Positions 51,019-63,100 of a DNA stretch of 64,000 bases are shown here, piece by piece. How positions within the stretch are numbered: position 1 is the first letter of the stretch; each line of letters starts with the position of its first letter. The notes beneath the pieces were generated by a model. The model worked only from the letters and a program-made list of their open reading frames with translations. It made no database searches and had not been told where the DNA came from. This DNA comes from Ptiloglossa arizonensis (lineage: Eukaryota > Arthropoda > Insecta > Hymenoptera > Colletidae), in NCBI RefSeq assembly GCF_051014685.1, contig NW_027479284.1:62001-126000 (forward strand), written 5' to 3'. The translations under genes and the position numbers were made by a program.

Positions 51019-52611
51019 CCTGTTGCGTGTGAAAGTAGAAACTCGCCCGATTACAACGGTATGTGTATTTTTTCCCTAGCCCATTCTGGTTAAGCGTTTG
51101 GAGCAGCAGAATTGCGAAAAATGTTTTGCCTTCTCAACCATTTCTTGGCTTCAAACTCCCATATCTCGCGAACGGATTAACCTAACCCAAAAATTCCTAT
51201 TGCATCTGAAAGTAGAAACTCGCCCGATTACAACGGTAGGTGTATTTTTTCCCTACGCCATTCTGGTTAAGCGTTTGGAGCAGTAGAAGTGCGAAAACTT
51301 TGTTCTCTTCTTAACCATTTCTTAGCTTCAAACTCCCATATCTCGCGAACGGATTGACCTAACCCAAAAATTCCTATTGCATCTGAAAGTAGAAACTCGC
51401 CCGATTACAACGGTAGGTGCATTTTTTCCCTAGGCCACTCTGGTTAAGCGTTTGGAGCAGTAGAAGTGCGAAAACTTTGTTCTCTTCTTAACCATTTCTT
51501 AGCTTCAAACTCCCATATCTCGCGAACGGATTAACCTAACCCAAAAATTCCTATTGCATCTGAAAGTAGAAACTCGCCCGATTACAACGGTATGTGTATT
51601 TTTTGCCTAGGCCTTTCTGGTTAAGCGTTTGAGTCAGCAGAACTGCGAAAAATTGTATGCCTTCTCAACCATTTCTTGGCTTCAAATTCCCATATCTCGC
51701 GAACGGATTGACCTAACCCAAAAATTCCTGTTGCGTGTGAAAGTAGAAACTCGCCCGATTACAACGGTATGTGTATTTTTTCCCTAGGCCTTTCTGGTTA
51801 AGCGTTTGGGTCAGCAGAATTGCGAAAAATTTTTTGCCTTCTCAACCATTTCTTGGCATCAAACTCCCATATCTCGCGAACGGATTGACATAATCCAAAA
51901 ATTCCTGTTGCATCTGAAAGTAGAAACTCGCCCGATTACAACGGTATGTGTATTTTTTCCATAGCCCATTCTGGTTAAGCGTTTGGAGCAGCAGAATTGC
52001 GAAAAATTGTATGCCTTCTCAACCATTTCTTGGCTTCAAATTCCCATATCTCGCGAACGGATTGACCTAACCCAAAAATTCCTGTTGCGTGTGAGAGTAG
52101 AAACTCGCCCGATTACAAAGGTATGTGTATTTTTTCCCTAGCCCATTCTGGTTAAGCGTTTGGAGCAGCAGAATTGCGAAAAATTTGTTGTCTTCTCAAC
52201 CATTTCTTAGCTTCAAAGTCCCATATCTCGCGAACGGATTGACCAAACCCAAAAATTCCTGCTGCGCCAGAAAGTAGAAACTCGCCCGATTACAACGGTA
52301 TGTGTATTTTTTCCCTAGGCCATTCTGGTTAACCGTTTGGAGAAGCAGAATTGCGAAAAATGTTTTGCCTTCTCAACCATTTCTTGGCTTCAAACTCCCA
52401 TATCTCGCGAACGGATTAACCTAACCCAAAAATTCCTATTGCATCTGAAAGTAGAAACTCGCCCGATTACAACGGTAAGTGTATTTTTTCCCTAGGCCAT
52501 TCTGGTTAAGCGCTTGGAGCAGCAGAAGTGCGAAAACTTTGTTCTCTTCTTAACCATTTCTTAGCTTCAAACTCCCATATCTCGCGAACGGATTGACCTA
52601 ACCCAAAAATT
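51018..52611. repeat. Near-perfect 9-mer (1,593 bp), unit 2
   Basis: The same variant set as unit 1: CCCTACGCC at about 51,252, GCATTTTTTCCC with GGCCACTCTGG, CAGAACTGCG, GACATAATCC, ACAAAGGTATG and GTAAGT at 52,475. Near-identity over 1.6 kb implies very recent duplication, or an assembly duplication to be excluded with long reads. Confidence 0.87.
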
Positions 52612-54027
52612 CCTGTTGCGTGTGAAAGTAGAAACTCGCCCGATTACAACGGTATGTGTATTTTTTCCCTAGCCCATTCTGGTTAAGCGTTTGGAGCAGC
52701 AGAATTGCGAAAAATGTTTTGCCTTCTCAACCATTTCTTGGCTTCAAACTCCCATATCTCGCGAACGGATTAACCTAACCCAAAAATTCCTATTGCATCT
52801 GAAAGTAGAAACTCGCCCGATTACAACGGTAGGTGTATTTTTTCCCTACGCCATTCTGGTTAAGCGTTTGGAGCAGTAGAAGTGCGAAAACTTTGTTCTC
52901 TTCTTAACCATTTCTTAGCTTCAAACTCCCATATCTCGCGAACGGATTAACCTAACCCAAAAATTCCTATTGCATCTGAAAGTAGAAACTCGCCCGATTA
53001 CAACGGTATGTGTATTTTTTGCCTAGGCCTTTCTGGTTAAGCGTTTGAGTCAGCAGAACTGCGAAAAATTGTATGCCTTCTCAACCATTTCTTGGCTTCA
53101 AATTCCCATATCTCGCGAACGGATTGACCTAACCCAAAAATTCCTGTTGCGTGTGAAAGTAGAAACTCGCCCGATTACAACGGTATGTGTATTTTTTCCC
53201 TAGGCCTTTCTGGTTAAGCGTTTGGGTCAGCAGAATTGCGAAAAATTTTTTGCCTTCTCAACCATTTCTTGGCATCAAACTCCCATATCTCGCGAACGGA
53301 TTGACATAATCCAAAAATTCCTGTTGCATCTGAAAGTAGAAACTCGCCCGATTACAACGGTATGTGTATTTTTTGCCTAGGCCTTTCTGGTTAAGCGTTT
53401 GAGTCAGCAGAACTGCGAAAAATTGTATGCCTTCTCAACCATTTCTTGGCTTCAAATTCCCATATCTCGCGAACGGATTGACCTAACCCAAAAATTCCTG
53501 TTGCGTGTGAGAGTAGAAACTCGCCCGATTACAAAGGTATGTGTATTTTTTCCCTAGCCCATTCTGGTTAAGCGTTTGGAGCAGCAGAATTGCGAAAAAT
53601 TTGTTGTCTTCTCAACCATTTCTTAGCTTCAAAGTCCCATATCTCGCGAACGGATTGACCAAACCCAAAAATTCCTGCTGCGCCAGAAAGTAGAAACTCG
53701 CCCGATTACAACGGTATGTGTATTTTTTCCCTAGGCCATTCTGGTTAACCGTTTGGAGAAGCAGAATTGCGAAAAATGTTTTGCCTTCTCAACCATTTCT
53801 TGGCTTCAAACTCCCATATCTCGCGAACGGATTAACCTAACCCAAAAATTCCTATTGCATCTGAAAGTAGAAACTCGCCCGATTACAACGGTAAGTGTAT
53901 TTTTTCCCTAGGCCATTCTGGTTAAGCGCTTGGAGCAGCAGAAGTGCGAAAACTTTGTTCTCTTCTTAACCATTTCTTAGCTTCAAACTCCCATATCTCG
54001 CGAACGGATTGACCTAACCCAAAAATT
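52611..54027. repeat. Third copy of the 9-mer, reduced to 8 monomers
   Basis: Begins like units 1 and 2 (CCCTACGCC at about 52,845) but lacks the GCATTTTTTCCC monomer, so GTAAGT at 53,891 is 1,416 bp (8 monomers) after its partner. It also carries a replacement patch at 53,375-53,413. Confidence 0.85.
53375..53413. repeat. Short replacement patch in the third copy
   Basis: Units 1 and 2 have CCATAGCCCATTCTGG...GGAGCAGCAGAATTG here. This copy has GCCTAGGCCTTTCTGG...GAGTCAGCAGAACTG, the version found two monomers upstream at about 53,020. Sequence on both sides and the spacing to them are unchanged, which fits local gene conversion. Confidence 0.8.
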
Positions 54028-57000
54028 CCTGTTGCGTGTGAAAGTAGAAACTCGCCCGATTACAACGGTATGTGTATTTTTTCCCTAGCCCATTCAGGTT
54101 AAGCGTTTGGAACAGCAGAATTGCGAAAAATTTGTTGTCTTCTCAACCATTTCTTAGCTTCAAAGTCCCATATCTCGCGAACGGATTGACCTAACCCAAA
54201 AATTCCTATTGCATCTGAAAGTAGGAACTCGCCCGATTACAACGGTATGTGTATTTTTTCCCTAGGACATTCTGGTTAAGCGTTTGGATCAGCAGAATTG
54301 CGAAAAATTGTATGCCTTCTCAACCATTTCTTGGCTTCAAATTCCCATATCTCGCGAACGGATTGACCTAACCCAAAAATTCCTGTTGCGTGTGAAAGTA
54401 GAAACTCGCCCGATTACAACGTTATGTGTATTTTTTCCCTAGCCCATTCTGGTTAAGCGTTTGGAGCAGCAGAATTGCGAAAAATGTTTTGCCTTCTCAA
54501 CCATTTCTTGGCTTCAAACTCCCATATCTCGCGAACGGATTAACCTAACCCAAAAATTCCTATTGCATCTGAAAGTAGAAACTCGCCCGATTACAACGGT
54601 AGGTGTATTTTTTCCCTACGCCATTCTGGTTAAGCGTTTGGAGCAGTAGAAGTGCGAAAACTTTGTTCTCTTCTTAACCATTTCTTAGCTTCAAACTCCC
54701 ATATCTCGCGAACGGATTGACCTAACACAAAAATTCCTATTGCATCTGAAAGTAGAAACTCGCCCGATTACAACGGTAGGTGTATTTTTTCCCTAGGCCA
54801 TTCTGGTTAAGCGTTTGGAGCAGTAGAAGTGCGAAAACTTTGTTCTCTTCTTAACCATTTCTTAGCTTCAAACTCCCATATCTCGCGAACGGATTGACCT
54901 AACCCAAAAATTCCTATTGCATCTGAAAGTAGAAACTCGCCCGATTACAACGGTATGTGTATTTTTTGCCTAGGCCTTTCTGGTTAAGCGTTTGAGTCAG
55001 CAGAATTGCGAAAAATTGTATGCCTTCTCAACCATTTCTTGGCTTCAAATTCCCATATCTCGCGAACGGATTGACCTAACCCAAAAATTCCTGTTGCGTG
55101 TGAAAGTAGAAACTCGCCCGATTACAACGGTATGTGTATTTTTTCCCTAGGCCTTTCTGGTTAAGCGTTTGGGTCAGCAGAATTGCGAAAAATTTTTTGC
55201 CTTCTCAACCATTTCTTGGCATCAAACTCCCATATCTCGCGAACGGATTGACCTAATCCAAAAATTCCTGTTGCATCTGAAAGTAGAAACTCGCCCGATT
55301 ACAACGGTATGTGTATTTTTTCCATAGCCCATTCTGGTTAAGCGTTTGGAGCAGCAGAATTGCGAAAAATTGTATGCCTTCTCAACCATTTCTTGGCTTC
55401 AAATTCCCATATCTCGCGAACGGATTGACCTAACCCAAAAATTCCTGTTGCGTGTGAAAGTAGAAACTCGCCCGATTACAACGGTATGTGTATTTTTTCC
55501 CTAGCCCATTCTGGTTAAGCGTTTGGAACAGCAGAATTGCGAAAAATTTGTTGTCTTCTCAACCATTTCTTAGCTTCAAAGTCCCATATCTCGCGAACGG
55601 ATTGACCTAACCCAAAAATTCCTATTGCATCTGAAAGTAGGAACTCGCCCGATTACAACGGTATGTGTATTTTTTCCCTAGGACATTCTGGTTAAGCGTT
55701 TGGATCAGCAGAATTGCGAAAAATTGTATGCCTTCTCAACCATTTCTTGGCTTCAAATTCCCATATCTCGCGAACGGATTGACCTAACCCAAAAATTCCT
55801 GTTGCGTGTGAAAGTAGAAACTCGCCCGATTACAACGGTATTTGTATTTTTTCCCTAGCCCATTCTGGTTAAGCGTTTGGAGCAGCAGAATTGCGAAAAA
55901 TGTTTTGCCTTCTCAACCATTTCTTGGCTTCAAACTCCCATATCTCGCGAACGGATTAACCTAACCCAAAAATTCCTATTGCATCTGAAAGTAGAAACTC
56001 GCCCGATTACAACGGTAGGTGTATTTTTTCCCTACGCCATTCTGGTTAAGCGTTTGGAGCAGTAGAAGTGCGAAAACTTTGTTCTCTTCTTAACCATTTC
56101 TTAGCTTCAAACTCCCATATCTCGCGAACGGATTGACCTAACCCAAAAATTCCTATTGCATCTGAAAGTAGAAACTCGCCCGATTACAACGGTATGTGTA
56201 TTTTTTGCCTAGGCCTTTCTGGTTAAGCGTTTGAGTCAGCAGAATTGCGAAAAATTGTATGCCTTCTCAACCATTTCTTGGCTTCAAATTCCCATATCTC
56301 GCGAACGGATTGACCTAACCCAAAAATTCCTGTTGCGTGTGAAAGTAGAGACTCGCCCGATTACAACGGTATGTGTATTTTTTCCCTAGGCCTTTCTGGT
56401 TAAGCGTTTGGGTCAGCAGAATTGCGAAAAATTTTTTGCCTTCTCAACCATTTCTTGGCATCAAACTCCCATATCTCGCGAACGGATTGACCTAATCCAA
56501 AAATTCCTGTTGCATCTGAAAGTAGAAACTCGCCCGATTACAACGGTATGTGTATTTTTTCCATAGCCCATTCTGGTTAAGCGTTTGGAGCAGCAGAATT
56601 GCGAAAAATTGTATGCCTTCTCAACCATTTCTTGGCTTCAAATTCCCATATCTCGCGAACGGATTGACCTAACCCAAAAATTCCTGTTGCGTGTGAAAGT
56701 AGAAACTCGCCCGATTACAACGGTATGTGTATTTTTTCCCTAGCCCATTCTGGTTAAGCGTTTGGAACAGCAGAATTGCGAAAAATTTGTTGTCTTCTCA
56801 ACCATTTCTTAGCTTCAAAGTCCCATATCTCGCGAACGGATTGACCTAACCCAAAAATTCCTATTGCATCTGAAAGTAGGAACTCGCCCGATTACAACGG
56901 TATGTGTATTTTTTCCCTAGGACATTCTGGTTAAGCGTTTGGATCAGCAGAATTGCGAAAAATTGTATGCCTTCTCAACCATTTCTTGGCTTCAAATTCC

Positions 57001-60000
57001 CATATCTCGCGAACGGATTGACCTAACCCAAAAATTCCTGTTGCGTGTGAAAGTAGAAACTCGCCCGATTACAACGGTATTTGTATTTTTTCCCTAGCCC
57101 ATTCTGGTTAAGCGTTTGGAGCAGCAGAATTGCGAAAAATTTGTTGTCTTCTCAACCATTTCTTAGCTTCAAAGTCCCATATCTCGCGAACGGATTGACA
57201 AAACCCAAAAATTCCTGCTGCGCCAGAAAGTGGAAACTCGCCCGATTACAACGGTATGTGTATTTTTTCCCTAGGCCATTCTGGTTAACCGTTTGGAGAA
57301 GCAGAATTGCGAAAAATGTTTTGCCTTCTCAACCATTTCTTGGCTTCAAACTCCCATATCTCCCGAACGGATTAACCTAACCCAAAAATTCCTATTGCAT
57401 CTGAAAGTAGAAACTCGCCCGATTACAACGGTAAGTGTATTTTTTCCCTAGGCCATTCTGGTTAAGCGCTTGGAGCAGCAGAAGTGCGAAAACTTTGTTC
57501 TCTTCTTAACCATTTCTTAGCTTCAAACTCCCATATCTCGCGAACGGATTGACCTAACCCAAAAATTCCTGTTGCGTGTGAAAGTAGAAACTCGCCCGAT
57601 TACAACGGTATGTGTATTTTTTCCCTAGCCCACTCAGGTTAAGCGTTTGGAACAGCAGAATTGCGAAAAATTTGTTGTCTTCTCAACCATTTCTTAGCTT
57701 CAAAGTCCCATATCTCGCGAACGGATTGACCTAACCCAAAAATTCCTATTGCATCTGAAAGTAGGAACTCGCCCGATTACAACGGTATGTGTATTTTTTC
57801 CCTAGGACATTCTGGTTAAGCGTTTGGATCAGCAGAATTGCGAAAAATTGTATGCCTTCTCAACCATTTCTTGGCTTCAAATTCCCATATCTCGCGAACG
57901 GATTGACCTAACCCAAAAATTCCTGTTGCGTGTGAAAGTAGAAACTCGCCCGATTACAACGTTATGTGTATTTTTTCCCTAGCCCATTCTGGTTAAGCGT
58001 TTGGAGCAGCAGAATTGCGAAAAATGTTTTGCCTTCTCAACCATTTCTTGGCTTCAAACTCCCATATCTCGCGAACGGATTAACCTAACCCAAAAATTCC
58101 TATTGCATCTGAAAGTAGAAACTCGCCCGATTACAACGGTAGGTGTATTTTTTCCCTACGCCATTCTGGTTAAGCGTTTGGAGCAGTAGAAGTGCGAAAA
58201 CTTTGTTCTCTTCTTAACCATTTCTTAGCTTCAAACTCCCATATCTCGCGAACGGATTGACCTAACACAAAAATTCCTATTGCATCTGAAAGTAGAAACT
58301 CGCCCGATTACAACGGTAGGTGTATTTTTTCCCTAGGCCTTTCTGGTTAAGCGTTTGAGTCAGCAGAATTGCGAAAAATTGTATGCCTTCTCAACCATTT
58401 CTTGGCTTCAAATTCCCATATCTCGCGAACGGATTGACCTAACCCAAAAATTCCTGTTGCGTGTGAAAGTAGAAACTCGCCCGATTACAACGGTATTTGT
58501 ATTTTTTCCCTAGGCCTTTCTGGTTAAGCGTTTGGGTCAGCAGAATTGCGAAAAATTTTTTGCCTTCTCAACCATTTCTTGGCATCAAACTCCCATATCT
58601 CGCGAACGGATTGACCTAATCCAAAAATTCCTGTTGCATCTGAAAGTAGAAACTCGCCCGATTACAACGGTATGTGTATTTTTTCCATAGCCCATTCTGG
58701 TTAAGCGTTTGGAGCAGCAGAATTGCGAAAAATTGTATGCCTTCTCAACCATTTCTTGGCTTCAAATTCCCATATCTCGCGAACGGATTGACCTAACCCA
58801 AAAATTCCTGTTGCGTGTGAAAGTAGAAACTCGCCCGATTACAACGGTATGTGTATTTTTTCCCTAGCCCATTCTGGTTAAGCGTTTGGAGCAGCAGAAT
58901 TGCGAAAAATTTGTTGTCTTCTCAACCATTTCTTAGCTTCAAAGTCCCATATCTCGCGAACGGATTGACCAAACCCAAAAATTCCTGCTGCGCCAGAAAG
59001 TAGAAACTCGCCCGATTACAACGGTATGTGTATTTTTTCCCTAGGCCATTCTGGTTAAACGTTTGGAGCAGCAGAATTGCGAAAAATGTTTTGCCTTCTC
59101 AACCATTTCTTGGCTTCAAACTCCCATATCTCGCGAACGGATTAACCTAACCCAAAAATTCCTATTGCATCTGAAAGTAGAAACTCGCCCGATTACAACG
59201 GTAGGTGTATTTTTTCCCTAGGCCATTCTGGTTAAGCGCTTGGAGCAGCAGAAGTGCGAAAACTTTGTTCTCTTCTTAACCATTTCTTAGCTTCAAACTC
59301 CAATATCTCGCGAACGGATTGACCTAACCCAAAAATTCCTGTTGCGTGTGAAAGTAGAAACTCTCCCGATTACAACGGTATGTGTATTTTTTCCCTAGCC
59401 CATTCTGGTTAAGCGTTTGGAACAGCAGAATTGCGAAAAATTTGTTGTCTTCTCAACCATTTCTTAGCTTCAAAGTCCCATATCTCGCGAACGGATTGAC
59501 CTAACCCAAAAATTCCTATTGCATCTGAAAGTAGGAACTCGCCCGATTACAACGGTATGTGTATTTTTTCCCTAGGACATTCTGGTTAAGCGTTTGGATC
59601 AGCAGAATTGCGAAAAATTGTATGCCTTCTCAACCATTTCTTGGCTTCAAATTCCCATATCTCGCGAACGGATTGACCTAACCCAAAAATTCCTGTTGCG
59701 TGTGAAAGTAGAAACTCGCCCGATTACAACGGTATGTGTATTTTTTCCCTAGCCCATTCTGGTTAAGCGTTTGGAGCAGCAGAATTGCGAAAAATGTTTT
59801 GCCTTCTCAACCATTTCTTGGCTTCAAACTCCCATATCTCGCGAACGGATTAACCTAACCCAAAAATTCCTATTGCATCTGAAAGTAGAAACTCGCCCGA
59901 TTACAACGGTAGGTGTATTTTTTCCCTACGCCATTCTGGTTAAGCGTTTGGAGCAGTAGAAGTGCGAGAACTTTGTTCTCTTCTTAACCATTTCTTAGCT

Positions 60001-60130
60001 TCAAACTCCCATATCTCGCGAACGGATTGACCTAACCCAAAAATTCCTATTGCATCTGAAACTAGAAACTCGCCCGATTACAACGGTAGGTGTATTTTTT
60101 CCCTAGGCCATTCTGGTTAAGCGTTTGGAG
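54027..60130. repeat. Homogenising block with 8-, 10- and 12-monomer spacing
   Basis: About 53,700-54,795 recurs at 57,240-58,335 (3,540 bp, 20 monomers). Paired markers are the rare CATTCAGG/CACTCAGG (54,091/57,631), ACGTTATG (about 54,419/57,959) and CTAACACAAA (about 54,723/58,263). Within it, about 54,900-55,840 recurs at 56,140-57,080 (7 monomers). The CCCTACGCC marker class lies at about 54,615, 56,031, 58,155 and 59,925. No gene is present; a private CTCTCCCG is at about 59,361 and CTCCAATATC at about 59,299. Confidence 0.78.
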
Positions 60131-63100
60131 CAGTAGAAGTGCGAAAACTTTGTTCTCTTCTTAACCATTTCTTAGCTTCAAACTCCCATATCTCGCGAAC
60201 GGATTGACCTAACCCAAAAATTCCTATTGCATCTGAAAGTAGAAACTCGCCCGATTACAACGTTATGTGTATTTTTTGCCTAGGCCTTTCTGGTTAAGCG
60301 TTTGAGTCAGCAGAATTGCGAAAAATTGTATGCCTTCTCAACCATTTCTTGGCTTCAAATTCCCATATCTCGCGAACGGATTGACCTAACCCAAAAATTC
60401 CTGTTGCGTGTGAAAGTAGAAACTCGCCCGATTACAACGGTATGTGTATTTTTTCCCTAGCCCATTCTGGTTAAGCGTTTGGAACAGCAGAATTGCGAAA
60501 AATTTGTTTTCTTCTCAACCATTTCTTAGCTTCAAAGTCCCAAATCTCGCGAACGGATTGACCTAACCCAAAAATTCCTATTGCATCTGAAAGTAGGAAC
60601 TCGCCCGATTACAACGGTATGTGTATTTTTTCCCTAGGACATTCTGGTTAAGCGTTTGGATCAGCAGAATTGCGAAAAATTGTATGCCTTCTCAACCATT
60701 TCTTGGCTTCAAATTCCCATATCTCGCGAACGGATTGACCTAACCCAAAAATTCCTGTTGCGTGTGAAAGTAGAAACTCGCCCGATTACAACGGTATTTG
60801 TATTTATTCCCTAGCCCACTCTGGTTAAGCGTTTGGAGCAGCAGAATTGCGAAAAATTTGTTGTCTTCTCAACCATTTCTTAGCTTCAAAGTCCCATATC
60901 TCGCGAACGGATTGACCTAATCCAAAAATTCCTGTTGCATCTGAAAGTAGAAACTCGCCCGATTACAACGGTATGTGTATTTTTTCCATAGCCCATTCTG
61001 GTTAAGCGTTTGGAGCAGCAGAATTGCGAAAAATTGTATGCCTTCTCAACCATTTCTTGGCTTCAAATTCCCATATCTCGCGAACGGATTGACCTAACCC
61101 AAAAATTCCTGCTGCGCCAGAAAGTGGAAACTCGCCCGATTACAACGGTATGTGTATTTTTTCCCTAGGCCATTCTGGTTAACCGTTTGGAGAAGCAGAA
61201 TTGCGAAAAATGTTTTGCCTTCTCAACCATTTCTTGGCTTCAAACTCCCATATCTCGCGAACGGATTAACCTAACCCAAAAATTCCTATTGCATCTGAAA
61301 GTAGAAACTCGCCCGATTACAACGGTAGGTGTATTTTTTCCCTAGGCCATTCTGGTTAAGCGCTTGGAGCAGCAGAAGTGCGAAAACTTTGTTCTCTTCT
61401 TAACCATTTCTTAGCTTCAAACTCCCATATCTCGCGAACGGATTGACCTAACCCAAAAATTCCTGTTGCGTGTGAAAGTAGAAACTCGCCCGATTACAAC
61501 GGTATGTGTATTTTTTCCCTAGCCCATTCTGGTTAAGCGTTTGGAACAGCAGAATTGCGAAAAATTTGTTGTCTTCTCAACCATTTCTTAGCTTCAAAGT
61601 CCCATATCTCGCGAACGGATTGACCTAACCCAAAAATTCCTATTGCATCTGAAAGTAGGAACTCGCCCGATTACAACGGTATGTGTATTTTTTCCCTAGG
61701 ACATACTGGTTAAGCGTTTGGATCAGCAGAATTGCGAAAAATTGTATGCCTTCTCAACCATTTCTTGGCTTCAAATTCCCATATCTCGCGAACGGATTGA
61801 CCTAACCCAAAAATTCCTGTTGCGTGTGAAAGTAGAAACTCGCCCGATTACAACGGTATGTGTATTTTTTCCCTAGCCCATTCTGGTTAAGCGTTTGGAG
61901 CAGCAGAATTGCGAAAAATGTTTTGCCTTCTCAACCATTTCTTGGCTTCAAACTCCCATATCTCGCGAACGGATTAACCTAACCCAAAAATTCCTATTGC
62001 ATCTGAAAGTAGAAACTCGCCCGATTACAACGGTAGGTGTATTTTTTCCCTACGCCATTCTGGTTAAGCGTTTGGAGCAGTAGAAGTGCGAAAACTTTGT
62101 TCTCTTCTTAACCATTTCTTAGCTTCAAACTCCCATATCTCGCGAACGGATTGACCTAACCCAAAAATTCCTATTGCATCTGAAAGTAGAAACTCGCCCG
62201 ATTACAACGTTATGTGTATTTTTTGCCTAGGCCTTTCTGGTTAAGCGTTTGAGTCAGCAGAATTGCGAAAAATTGTATGCCTTCTCAACCATTTCTTGGC
62301 TTCAAATTCCCATATCTCGCGAACGGATTGACCTAACCCAAAAATTCCTGTTGCGTGTGAAAGTAGAAACTCGCCCGATTACAACGGTATGTGTATTTTT
62401 TCCCTAGCCCATTCTGGTTAAGCGTTTGGAACAGCAGAATTGCGAAAAATTTGTTGTCTACTCAACCATTTCTTAGCTTCAAAGTCCCAAATCTCGCGAA
62501 CGGATTGACCTAACCCAAAAATTCCTATTGCATCTGAAAGTAGGAACTCGCCCGATTACAACGGTATGTGTATTTTTTCCCTAGGACATTCTGGTTAAGC
62601 GTTTGGATCAGCAGAATTGCGAAAAATTGTATGCCTTCTCAACCATTTCTTGGCTTCAAATTCCCATATCTCGCGAACGGATTGACCTAACCCAAAAATT
62701 CCTGTTGCGTGTGAAAGTAGAAACTCGCCCGATTACAACGGTATTTGTATTTATTCCCTAGCCCACTCTGGTTAAGCGTTTGGAGCAGCAGAATTGCGAA
62801 AAATTTGTTGTCTTCTCAACCATTTCTTAGCTTCAAAGTCCCATATCTCGCGAACGGATTGACAAAACCCAAAAATTCCTGCTGCGCCAGAAAGTGGAAA
62901 CTCGCCCGATTACAACGGTATGTGTATTTTTTCCCTAGGCCATTCTGGTTAACCGTTTGGAGAAGCAGAATTGCGAAAAATGTTTTGCCTTCTCAACCAT
63001 TTCTTGGCTTCAAACTCCCATATCTCGCGAACGGATTAACCTAACCCAAAAATTCCTATTGCATCTGAAAGTAGAAACTCGCCCGATTACAACGGTAGGT

